The notes under the pieces were generated by a model. The model made no database searches. It saw nothing but the letters and a program-made list of their open reading frames with translations, and was not told where the DNA came from. A program made the translations under genes and the position numbers. Positions 14,335 through 20,329 of a stretch of 24,457 bases of DNA are shown in pieces. Positions within the stretch are counted from its first letter, which is position 1. Each line of letters starts with the position of its first letter. This DNA comes from a virus: positions 1 to 24,457 of the IMG/VR virus record IMGVR_UViG_3300028925_003923; one strand, given 5' to 3'.

Positions 14335-15018
14335 ATGATGGCCAAGTATAATCTTATAGGCGTCGGAACCAATGCGAAGACAATCAAGGGTGACGGGAGC
14401 GAATACCTAACGGGTATCCTATACCTTATCCCTGAGTTAGAACTATGTCCGTTCTCTGTCATAGCAGGGTGCTTTGAACCTTGCCTAGTCTCAGCGGGTC
14501 GCGGCGCTTTCAATAGTGTACACGCGTCACGGGAACGGAAAACTAAATTACTACTCACTGACCCGGAAGAATTCAAGCGGCTCCTGCGTCAAGACCTAAC
14601 CAAGTTCTCGGGGACTTGCTCCCGTAAAGGTGTGCAGCCTGTCATCCGACTCAATGGCACGTCGGACAAGTCATGGCTGGATATCATCCGGGAATTCCCG
14701 GCTATTCAGTTCTACGATTATACTAAGGTATTTAACCGGGTGGCCAAGGACCTCCCAAGTAACTATCACCTCACTTTGTCCTACTCCGGAGCCAACCCAG
14801 ACTATGCCCGGAACGTGCAGGCCTTTGCCGATAAGTACCAGGCAAATCTAGCGGTAGTCTTCCGGGATAAAAACAAAATCCCGCATACATACCTGGGCCG
14901 CCCCGTGATCAACGGAGATGCGGATGACCTCCGTTTCCTGGACCCTGCTGGTGTGGTGGTTGCACTATATGCCAAGGGTAAAGGAAAGAAAGATACCTCC
15001 GGGTTTGTGCAAGGTTAA
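14335..15018 (+). CDS. Conserved phage protein with Cys cluster (DUF7227-like), unknown
   Basis: A 227-residue protein of a family I recognise from many phages, where it is uncharacterised; the label DUF7227 is from memory. Conserved features: VGTNAKTIKGD near the start, CPFSVIAGCFEPCLVSAGRG (C38, C46, C50), RLNGTSD (105-111), FYDYTK (126-131), and the long GRPVINGDADDLRFLDP (188-204) followed by KGKGKKDTSGFV. The alternation of strands and loops resembles a TIM-barrel, and three close Cys suggest a metal or iron-sulfur site; both are inferences. The start is ATG at 14335 or 14338, with AAAGG 6-9 bases upstream. It is the first rightward gene, so early expression is likely. Base composition matches the CCGG-rich island rather than the replication genes. 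Confidence 0.75.
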   Translation: MMAKYNLIGVGTNAKTIKGDGSEYLTGILYLIPELELCPFSVIAGCFEPCLVSAGRGAFNSVHASRERKTKLLLTDPEEFKRLLRQDLTKFSGTCSRKGVQPVIRLNGTSDKSWLDIIREFPAIQFYDYTKVFNRVAKDLPSNYHLTLSYSGANPDYARNVQAFADKYQANLAVVFRDKNKIPHTYLGRPVINGDADDLRFLDPAGVVVALYAKGKGKKDTSGFVQG

Positions 15019-15022
15019 GAAT

Positions 15023-15175
15023 ATGCAATCACTTTATAAATGTAACACTTGCACGCGCCCAGCGGTGGTGTTAGTACACAAGGCATATACGTGCTATCAG
15101 TGCTGGGCAAAGGTGGAGGCAAGCCGACCGCCTGTGCTTATACTTAACAAACCAGTGAAGGAAACAGAACAATGA
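15023..15175 (+). CDS. Small four-Cys zinc-ribbon protein
   Basis: A 50-residue protein. C7-N-T-C10 and C24-Y-Q-C27 form a treble-clef or ribbon-type zinc site, followed by a polar tail. It starts 4 bases after the previous stop (AAGG 9 bases upstream) and its stop overlaps the next ATG (ATGA), so it is translated as part of the operon. Small zinc ribbons of this kind in phages are often nucleic-acid or host-protein binders; the partner is unknown. I rejected an upstream in-frame start at 14918 because it would overlap the preceding gene by 100 bases. Confidence 0.6.
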   Translation: MQSLYKCNTCTRPAVVLVHKAYTCYQCWAKVEASRPPVLILNKPVKETEQ

Positions 15176-15432
15176 GTTGCCGCCAACAAATAAACCAGTA
15201 CCAGCTACACCCACGGCACAAGCTGCCAAGGGACACGCACCTAGATATAGCGGAGACGCTGGGGGATAACCTCCGGGTATGGCTCGCAGCTATTCACCCG
15301 GAGGCTAGCGCCGAGGTCCTTAGCATGTACGCAGAAGAGATCGTGGACCAAGCATACGACGCTCTCCATGATCTGTCAATGGACATAGACGCGGCAGAGG
15401 CAGAGCGATCCACCATGGGCGGGGAACCTTGA
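15172..15432 (+). CDS. Small acidic helical protein, unknown
   Basis: An 86-residue protein I do not recognise. After a polar start (about 1-22) it looks helical throughout (DIAETLGDNLRVWLAAIHPEA, VLSMYAEEIVDQAYDALHDL) and is strongly acidic toward its end. It overlaps the zinc-ribbon gene by 4 bases. Its last codons carry the GGGGAA ribosome site of the next gene. A DNA-mimic or host-binding role is possible for a small acidic early protein but is not shown. Confidence 0.55.
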   Translation: MSCRQQINQYQLHPRHKLPRDTHLDIAETLGDNLRVWLAAIHPEASAEVLSMYAEEIVDQAYDALHDLSMDIDAAEAERSTMGGEP

Positions 15433-15434
15433 CC

Positions 15435-15635
15435 ATGCAAATGCTACACTTACACGATTTCATAACCGACCACCTAGCAGACAGGGAAAGGGCCATACGT
15501 AAACGTGAACGCAAGAGGCTTGACAAGGTGGGCAGGGCGGTGGATTATAAATCTGAGAACTTAACAACAACCAAGGACGCTAGAGCATGGACGCAGCAGA
15601 CAAGAAGAACAGGGGCGCAAGTGGTAAAGCTCTGA
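15435..15635 (+). CDS. Small basic protein, unknown
   Basis: A 66-residue protein with a hydrophobic/His start (MQMLHLHDFITDHL) and a highly basic middle (about 18-40, RERAIRKRERKRLDKVGR) likely to be a DNA- or RNA-binding helix. I chose ATG at 15435, 9 bases after GGGGA; a TTG at 15429 would add two residues. Its last 49 bases overlap the next gene in another frame, an unusually long overlap, which leaves some doubt about one of the two starts. Confidence 0.55.
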   Translation: MQMLHLHDFITDHLADRERAIRKRERKRLDKVGRAVDYKSENLTTTKDARAWTQQTRRTGAQVVKL

Positions 15636-15961
15636 TATATAAGGTGGTCACCGCCACAACTCTGGTGATTCCCTTTGACCCAGACGACCCTGACAAGGTA
15701 GACGCAGCCAGTGGCATGGTGCAAACACCTGACGGGATGGTGATACCACTGAAAGATTGCCTAGAGCAGCTGATAGACGCGGCCATATCCTTTGGCATAG
15801 AATACGATGAGCTAACAGGCATGGGTACGCAGGTCCAGGCAGGCATCACCGAGTCTCACGTCGTAGACATAGAAGTCTTAGAAAAAAATGATCCCGAGGT
15901 GCAATTAGTTCTTGACACCTCTACCATTAACCCAGTACAAACAAGCAGAACAATCAACTAG
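15587..15961 (+). CDS. Acidic phage protein, unknown
   Basis: A 124-residue protein with a basic start (DKKNRGASGKAL), a strand-rich section (YKVVTATTLVIPFDPDDPDKVD), a helix (LKDCLEQLIDAAISFGIEYDEL, within 55-76) and a polar tail. No known motif. AAGGA lies 9 bases before the ATG. The end of the gene contains a promoter-like element (15912-15941) that would serve the DUF932 gene. Composition here is already like the replication module rather than the CCGG-rich island. Confidence 0.6.
   Translation: MDAADKKNRGASGKALIYKVVTATTLVIPFDPDDPDKVDAASGMVQTPDGMVIPLKDCLEQLIDAAISFGIEYDELTGMGTQVQAGITESHVVDIEVLEKNDPEVQLVLDTSTINPVQTSRTIN
15912..15941 (+). promoter_or_regulatory. Sigma70-like promoter before the DUF932 gene
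   Basis: TTGACA (15912-15917), an 18-base spacer and TACAAA (15936-15941), inside the end of the preceding gene and 33 bases before the DUF932 ATG. The extended -35 TTGACACCTCTACC nearly repeats in the stronger promoter at 16934. Confidence 0.5.
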
Positions 15962-15973
15962 GAAACACTGACA

Positions 15974-16909
15974 ATGAACGACACATTACTAAGCTTTCGC
16001 TCTCCCACTGCCAAGGTGGCACAGGACCTTTTCTCTGAGCACAACCAGACAGAGAAGGCACAAGCCTTCCTCTCACCTGTCAGGGAACAGGACCTCTGGT
16101 ACCATGACGTGGGAGGGGCAGACGAACACCTGCTAGGCACGCACAAGACACTGGTCAACACCTTGACAGGTCTGCCCACAGGTGTAGTAGGTGAGAAGTA
16201 CAAGGTCACGCAGATGGGGGACTTCACCAAGGCAACAGAGGATATGCTACTGGAAGCCCTACCCAATGAGAAGTTCAAGGACATGGAAATCTCTGACAGC
16301 ATGTCTCACGGGTCAGCTATCAGGTCCCGGAAGTATACCTTCCCTGCCTTCGCCATGCCCATTGAGACACGTAAGCACAGCACAGAGGTGGCCCTATCTG
16401 TTGCCCTGATCCAGAGCTACGACGGGAGCACATCCAATGGCTTTGTCACTGGCCTTCTGGATTTCTTCTGCACCAACGGCATGATCTCAGGTGACTACAC
16501 CAAGGGAAACCGTAGGCACACCTCTGGATTTGATCTGTCTCAGTTTATCCTGGACATGGACAAGGTGGTGCAAGATTTCCACATGGACATTCGCAAGTAC
16601 CAGGTGATGGCTAGCACTGACATCCATATCACAGAGGCAGAGGCAGTGATAGAGGCACTCCCTGGCATGAGTGAGAGAATTCAGAAGAGCATGAAAGATC
16701 AGTACCTTACAGAGGTGAGCACCAGAGGCTCCAACGTCTGGGCCTTGGCCTCTGCACTGACTTACTTCTCAAGCCATAACTCTGAAGAGTTCCCTGTCAA
16801 GCGAAGCGCCACCAATGATAACGAGGCCAAGTCCCTCCTGGACAGATCACGAAAGGTCAACACGTGGATGAACAGCACACCCTTTCAAAGCCTACTACTG
16901 GCAGCTTGA
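15974..16909 (+). CDS. DUF932 family protein
   Basis: A 311-residue member of the DUF932 family, found in phages and plasmids and of unsettled function. The typical marks are LVNTLTGLPTGVVGEKYKVTQMGDF (within 60-84), then ALIQSYDGSTS (144-154) and DFFCTNGMISGD (163-174), matching the family's YkvvQ, SyDGs and CtNG signatures. The C-terminal third is helical. AGGA lies 9 bases before the ATG. In other mobile elements these proteins travel with replication and anti-restriction genes, which agrees with its place at the head of the replication module. A promoter-like element lies upstream. Confidence 0.75.
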   Translation: MNDTLLSFRSPTAKVAQDLFSEHNQTEKAQAFLSPVREQDLWYHDVGGADEHLLGTHKTLVNTLTGLPTGVVGEKYKVTQMGDFTKATEDMLLEALPNEKFKDMEISDSMSHGSAIRSRKYTFPAFAMPIETRKHSTEVALSVALIQSYDGSTSNGFVTGLLDFFCTNGMISGDYTKGNRRHTSGFDLSQFILDMDKVVQDFHMDIRKYQVMASTDIHITEAEAVIEALPGMSERIQKSMKDQYLTEVSTRGSNVWALASALTYFSSHNSEEFPVKRSATNDNEAKSLLDRSRKVNTWMNSTPFQSLLLAA

Positions 16910-16914
16910 GCGTT

Positions 16915-16926
16915 ACAAGGCGAAGC
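16915..16926. repeat. Dispersed GC hairpin repeat, inverted copy
   Basis: ACAAGGCGAAGC, the reverse complement of the last 12 bases of the copies at 10053 and 21806. It lies in the intergenic gap just upstream of the strong promoter at 16934. Confidence 0.6.
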
Positions 16927-16933
16927 TGCTCAC

Positions 16934-16963
16934 TTGACACCTCCACCTAGGCAAGTGTATAAA
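16934..16963 (+). promoter_or_regulatory. Strong sigma70-type promoter for the small-gene/replication operon
   Basis: A perfect TTGACA (16934-16939), 18-base spacer and TATAAA (16958-16963) in the 98-base gap after the DUF932 gene. The predicted start is near 16970, with AAGGAGG and ATG at 17008. It implies use of the host RNA polymerase. Confidence 0.7.
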
Positions 16964-17007
16964 CTGCCCACCGTTTAACATCAACCCAACCAAGGAGGAT
17001 CATACAC

Positions 17008-17208
17008 ATGATCACCATACGCCCCTTCCACTCTCCCCGCGCCGACTGGGTGCGCCGCCCAACTGACAAGAAGTGGGTCAAGTGGGTGGAGAAACCCATC
17101 TCCTCACTCTCCTCTGAACCAGTTACACAGGTCAGCCCCGTCTCCAAGGGTAAGGAGGAATGGCTACACGATCACTACACCTGGGTCATCGAGGAGGTGA
17201 AAGTCTGA
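17008..17208 (+). CDS. Small Trp-rich protein, unknown
   Basis: A 66-residue protein, the first gene after the best promoter in the window, with an ideal AAGGAGG 9 bases before the ATG. It should therefore be strongly made. The N-terminal 35 residues are basic with several Trp (ADWVRRPTDKKWVKWVEKP) and the C-terminus is acidic with HDHYTWVIEEV. I recognise no family. Its stop overlaps the next ATG (TGATG). Confidence 0.65.
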   Translation: MITIRPFHSPRADWVRRPTDKKWVKWVEKPISSLSSEPVTQVSPVSKGKEEWLHDHYTWVIEEVKV

Positions 17209-17447
17209 TGAGCACAAGCAACTTAAAACTATACAACTACCAGGACCACGATAAAATTCCAGCTGATCTATGGCAATACATGACCAGTGTGGCAGACATT
17301 GACAACTCACTGGATGAGGTAAGCATCAATGATATCAATGACTTCCTTAACTTTGTTGAGACAGAGGGTCAGATGGGTTTACCAGACGAGGTACTCATGG
17401 TACCCACCAGTGACCCGCGACAACTTGAACTGGACTTCTGTAAGTGA
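17208..17447 (+). CDS. Small acidic protein, unknown
   Basis: A 79-residue acidic protein beginning MSTSNLKLYNYQDHDKIPADLW. The pattern SVADIDNSLDEVSINDINDFLNFVETEG (within 27-54) suggests a helical, negatively charged body. The ATG at 17208 overlaps the previous stop, with GGAGG 10 bases upstream; a longer frame from 17160 would overlap the previous gene needlessly. Not recognised. Confidence 0.6.
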   Translation: MSTSNLKLYNYQDHDKIPADLWQYMTSVADIDNSLDEVSINDINDFLNFVETEGQMGLPDEVLMVPTSDPRQLELDFCK

Positions 17448-17479
17448 TCAGCCTAACACTATACTCACCGCTGGAAAAC

Positions 17480-17608
17480 ATGGCAGAATATGACATCTCC
17501 AAATGGTACGAGAACAGGGCAGACATGTCCTTCACCTGGTCTTGCCTATCACCCTGGGCCAAGGGTAAATGGACAGGCATGTTCTGGAAAGAGAAAGGAA
17601 TAGATTGA
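17480..17608 (+). CDS. Very small Trp-rich protein, unknown
   Basis: A 42-residue protein, MAEYDISKWYENRADMSFTW at its start, with five Trp in all and a WxKGKWTGMFWK pattern. It fills the gap between two neighbours, and the next ATG follows its stop by 3 bases. The ribosome site is weak (GGA, 6 bases upstream). The composition and tight packing support coding, but no function can be proposed. Confidence 0.45.
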   Translation: MAEYDISKWYENRADMSFTWSCLSPWAKGKWTGMFWKEKGID

Positions 17609-17611
17609 CTG

Positions 17612-17794
17612 ATGTTTAAAAAAAGCATATCACTGTCAGACATCTTTAGAATGACAGACCTGATGAAGGATATAAGTATTAACAAGTATTCGCAAGAAGA
17701 GTACAGACAAATACTTAACGAGATCATGTATATATCTATCACTGATTATGACTCAGAGGAGATACAAAATGAACATCTTTTTTCTCCATCCTGA
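17612..17794 (+). CDS. Small helical protein, unknown
   Basis: A 60-residue protein, MFKKSISLSDIFRMTDLMKD at its start, helical and mixed-charge. AAAGGAA lies about 12 bases upstream. Its last 26 bases overlap the start of the next gene and hold that gene's AGAGGAG site, so translation may be coupled. Not recognised. Confidence 0.45.
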   Translation: MFKKSISLSDIFRMTDLMKDISINKYSQEEYRQILNEIMYISITDYDSEEIQNEHLFSPS

Positions 17795-18365
17795 CCCGCT
17801 CACAGCGGCAGAGATGCACTGTGACAAGCACTGCGTCAAGATGATACTGGAGACAGCACAGATGCTCTGCACTGCTCACCGTGTGCTAGACGGTGACACC
17901 GTGGCAGACCAGGAAGGTATGTACAAGACTGCCCACCTGAACCACCCCTCTACCAAGTGGGTCAGGGGATCACCCCTACAGTACAAGTGGACCTATGACC
18001 TGTTCAAGTTTCTCTGTGATGAATACACAAAGAGGTATGACAAGGTACACCTGACAGATAAAAAGTTCAGAGAAATACTGAGCACACCTCCTTTTAATAT
18101 AAACTATTTGGTCACCGTGAACCCATCCATTTGGGCAGAGTACACACAGCCACCACAGTGTATGCCTGACCAGTACAAGGTACCAGGTGATGCGGTCAAG
18201 GCCTACCGGGACTACTACATAGGGGAGAAGGCATCCTTTGCCAAGTGGGCTTACTCACCTACACCTACCTGGTTCACCACGGGTACAACTGCACAGGTGC
18301 GACAATATACGGGGTTGACAAGGGGTAATTTTGATGATAGTAGCTATGCTACAGGGGGGATATGA
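17769..18365 (+). CDS. Conserved phage protein with ILETAQML signature, unknown
   Basis: A 198-residue protein of a family seen in many T4-like and marine phages. It begins MNIFFLHPDPLTAAEMHCDKH and continues KMILETAQMLCTAHR (24-38). It also has NHPSTKWVRGSPLQYKWTYDL (within 58-78), DEYTKRYDKVH and a C-terminal AYRDYYIGEKASFAKWAY (145-162). Relatives are usually hypothetical; I recall some labelled pyrimidine-dimer glycosylase, but I see nothing here that proves a DNA-repair activity. The ATG at 17769 has an ideal AGAGGAG 7 bases upstream, preferred to an earlier in-frame ATG at 17748. Six Cys and several His leave metal binding open. Confidence 0.65.
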   Translation: MNIFFLHPDPLTAAEMHCDKHCVKMILETAQMLCTAHRVLDGDTVADQEGMYKTAHLNHPSTKWVRGSPLQYKWTYDLFKFLCDEYTKRYDKVHLTDKKFREILSTPPFNINYLVTVNPSIWAEYTQPPQCMPDQYKVPGDAVKAYRDYYIGEKASFAKWAYSPTPTWFTTGTTAQVRQYTGLTRGNFDDSSYATGGI

Positions 18366-18490
18366 TGAGTAGTAATAAGAATAATTCTTCTGATTATGAT
18401 TATTCTAAACACACTATTAAAGACTTAGGATGTTACTTAATATCACCAGCAGGGTGGGTACTAGTTGTTATTATTTTACTCTTGATCTAG
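18365..18490 (+). CDS. Tiny single-span membrane protein
   Basis: A 41-residue protein with a polar N-terminus (SSNKNNSSDYDYSKHTIKDL) and a C-terminal hydrophobic segment GWVLVVIILLLI that would anchor it in the inner membrane. The first ATG pair (18362, 18365) overlaps the previous stop; AGGGGGG is placed for the second. It lies immediately before the primase-helicase gene. Its role is unknown. Confidence 0.5.
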   Translation: MSSNKNNSSDYDYSKHTIKDLGCYLISPAGWVLVVIILLLI

Positions 18491-18500
18491 AGGACTTAGT

Positions 18501-20231
18501 ATGTTAGAAGATACTGAACAAGACGAAGCACTGGTGACCCACCAGCATTGCCCTTGCGGTAATAGTTCAGACGCCTTTGCGCTGTACCCTGACGGTCACG
18601 GGTTCTGCTTCTCTCAGGCTTGTAAGAATGAGAAGAAAAGATTTAGAAGGAATGAACTACCAAAGGAGTTACAAGAGATGCTAGAACAGTACGGAGTAGA
18701 TGCTCCTGATAAGGAGGAGGGACCAGAAGAGAATAATGCAGAGGACTTTTCTTCTGGTGTCTCTCTTAGCAAGGGTACCTTTACAGATATTACTAAGAGA
18801 AAAATATCCAAAGAGACCTGCAAACTATTCAACGTCACTGTCAATGTGCAGGACGGTGCAGAACTAGGCCACTACTACCCCTACTATGACAAGGCCGGTA
18901 GCCACGTGGCCAACAAGGTCAGGGGCAGGGCCAAGTCATTCAAGTGGGAAGGATCAGCAAAAGAAACTATTCTCTTTGGTCAACAGGTCTTTGGGTCTTC
19001 CACTGCCAGGGCCGTCACCGTGGTGGAGGGTGAGCTAGATGCGCTCTCCACGTACCAGCTGCTAGGCTCACGCTACCCTGTTGTCTCCATCAAGGGCGGG
19101 GCAGGGAACGCACTGAAGGACTGCAAGAACAACTACAACTTCCTCAACTCCTTCAAGGAGATCGTCATCTGCTTTGACCGTGACGAAAGCGGTACGCAGG
19201 CGGCTAACCAAGTGTCCAAGCTGTTCCCTAATAAGAGCAAGGTGGTCACGCTAGACGAGGGCAAGGACCCTTCCGACTACCTGATGGAGAACCGTTCTGC
19301 TGACTTCACCCGGCGCTGGTACGCAGCGGAGCGGTATACGCCTGCCAACATTGTCAGGGGAGAGGACCTCCTGGACCGCCTGCTTAACCAACCCACCCCT
19401 GACTCACTAGAACTCCCCTGGGAAGCCCTCCAAGACCTGACCTATGGCATCCGAAAGGGAGAGATGTGGACCATCACCAGTGGGGCTGGCATGGGCAAGA
19501 CACAGGTGCTCAGAGAGCTTGCCTTCCACATACAACAGCACACCGAGGATAACATTGGACTCCTCTTCCTGGAGGAACCACTGGAGGACGCTGCCAGGGG
19601 GATGATGAGCCTCTCCGCTGGTAAGCCACTGCACCTGCCCACCACCGAGTACACCCAGAAGGAATGGGACGACTCCTTCCAGGAGACCCTGGGCACAGGG
19701 AGGTACGTGTTCTTTGATTCCTTTGGTTCCAATGACATTGACACCATCATAGACACCATCAAGTATATGTGCCACGCCTGCGGGTGTAAGTATATCTTCC
19801 TGGACCACATCTCCATACTGGTCAGCGATCAGAGCGCAGGCGATGAGCGTAAGGCACTAGACGAGATCGCCACCAAGCTCAAGACCTTGACCATTGAGCT
19901 AGACATATGGCTAGGCATGGTCAGTCATTCCAAGCGCCCAGCAGGTAAGCCACACGAGGAGGGGGGTCAAACCAGTTTGTCAGAGCTCAGAGGGACAGCC
20001 GGAATCGGCCAACTTTCCAATATGGTCATAGGCTTGGAGAGGAATGGACAAGACGCTGACCTGTACCTACGGAACGTCACGCTGATACGTGTACTAAAGA
20101 ACCGTTTCTCTGGGCTCACCGGACCTGCCTGCTACCTGCACTACGACAGGGACACAGGGCGCTTGACACAGATAGACGACCCTGCTACAGATACTGAGGC
20201 AGAGACAGAGGATTTTGACGAGGTACTATGA
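18501..20231 (+). CDS. Primase-helicase (T7 gp4-type)
   Basis: A 576-residue bifunctional replication protein that would lay down primers and unwind DNA ahead of the polymerase. The N-terminal zinc ribbon has C17, C19, C36 and C41 around ALYPDGHGFC. The TOPRIM primase core shows VVEGELDALS (E176) and ICFDRDESG (D226, D228). The C-terminal RecA/DnaB-type helicase has Walker A SGAGMGKT (327-334), Walker B YIFLDH (431-436), the SELRGTAGIGQLSN loop (494-507), and VLKNRFSG (R535), the likely arginine finger. It is slightly larger than T7 gp4A (566) and all key residues are present. The GAGGAC site lies 5 bases before the ATG. Its partner polymerase follows after one tiny gene. Confidence 0.9.
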   Translation: MLEDTEQDEALVTHQHCPCGNSSDAFALYPDGHGFCFSQACKNEKKRFRRNELPKELQEMLEQYGVDAPDKEEGPEENNAEDFSSGVSLSKGTFTDITKRKISKETCKLFNVTVNVQDGAELGHYYPYYDKAGSHVANKVRGRAKSFKWEGSAKETILFGQQVFGSSTARAVTVVEGELDALSTYQLLGSRYPVVSIKGGAGNALKDCKNNYNFLNSFKEIVICFDRDESGTQAANQVSKLFPNKSKVVTLDEGKDPSDYLMENRSADFTRRWYAAERYTPANIVRGEDLLDRLLNQPTPDSLELPWEALQDLTYGIRKGEMWTITSGAGMGKTQVLRELAFHIQQHTEDNIGLLFLEEPLEDAARGMMSLSAGKPLHLPTTEYTQKEWDDSFQETLGTGRYVFFDSFGSNDIDTIIDTIKYMCHACGCKYIFLDHISILVSDQSAGDERKALDEIATKLKTLTIELDIWLGMVSHSKRPAGKPHEEGGQTSLSELRGTAGIGQLSNMVIGLERNGQDADLYLRNVTLIRVLKNRFSGLTGPACYLHYDRDTGRLTQIDDPATDTEAETEDFDEVL

Positions 20232-20326
20232 TGCTTGACTTTCCCATATTAGTTTTAGGCCTATACATATTCATTATTGTGGGCATCCTGGTGACGATAG
20301 CTTACCTGGAAAAAAGGGAACGGTGA
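20231..20326 (+). CDS. Tiny single-span membrane protein
   Basis: A 31-residue protein (32 if the ATG at 20228 is used) that is mostly one hydrophobic helix (FPILVLGLYIFIIVGILVTI) ending in a charged YLEKRER. GAGG lies 7 bases before the second ATG, and the first overlaps the helicase stop. The polymerase ATG follows its stop by 3 bases. It fills the gap exactly, which supports it, but at this length chance is not excluded. Confidence 0.45.
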   Translation: MLDFPILVLGLYIFIIVGILVTIAYLEKRER

Positions 20327-20329
20327 CGA

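Noticed and set aside
19407-19808. Minus-strand frame opposite the helicase gene
   Set aside because: The opposite strand encodes intact Walker motifs. The minus frame has no supported start.
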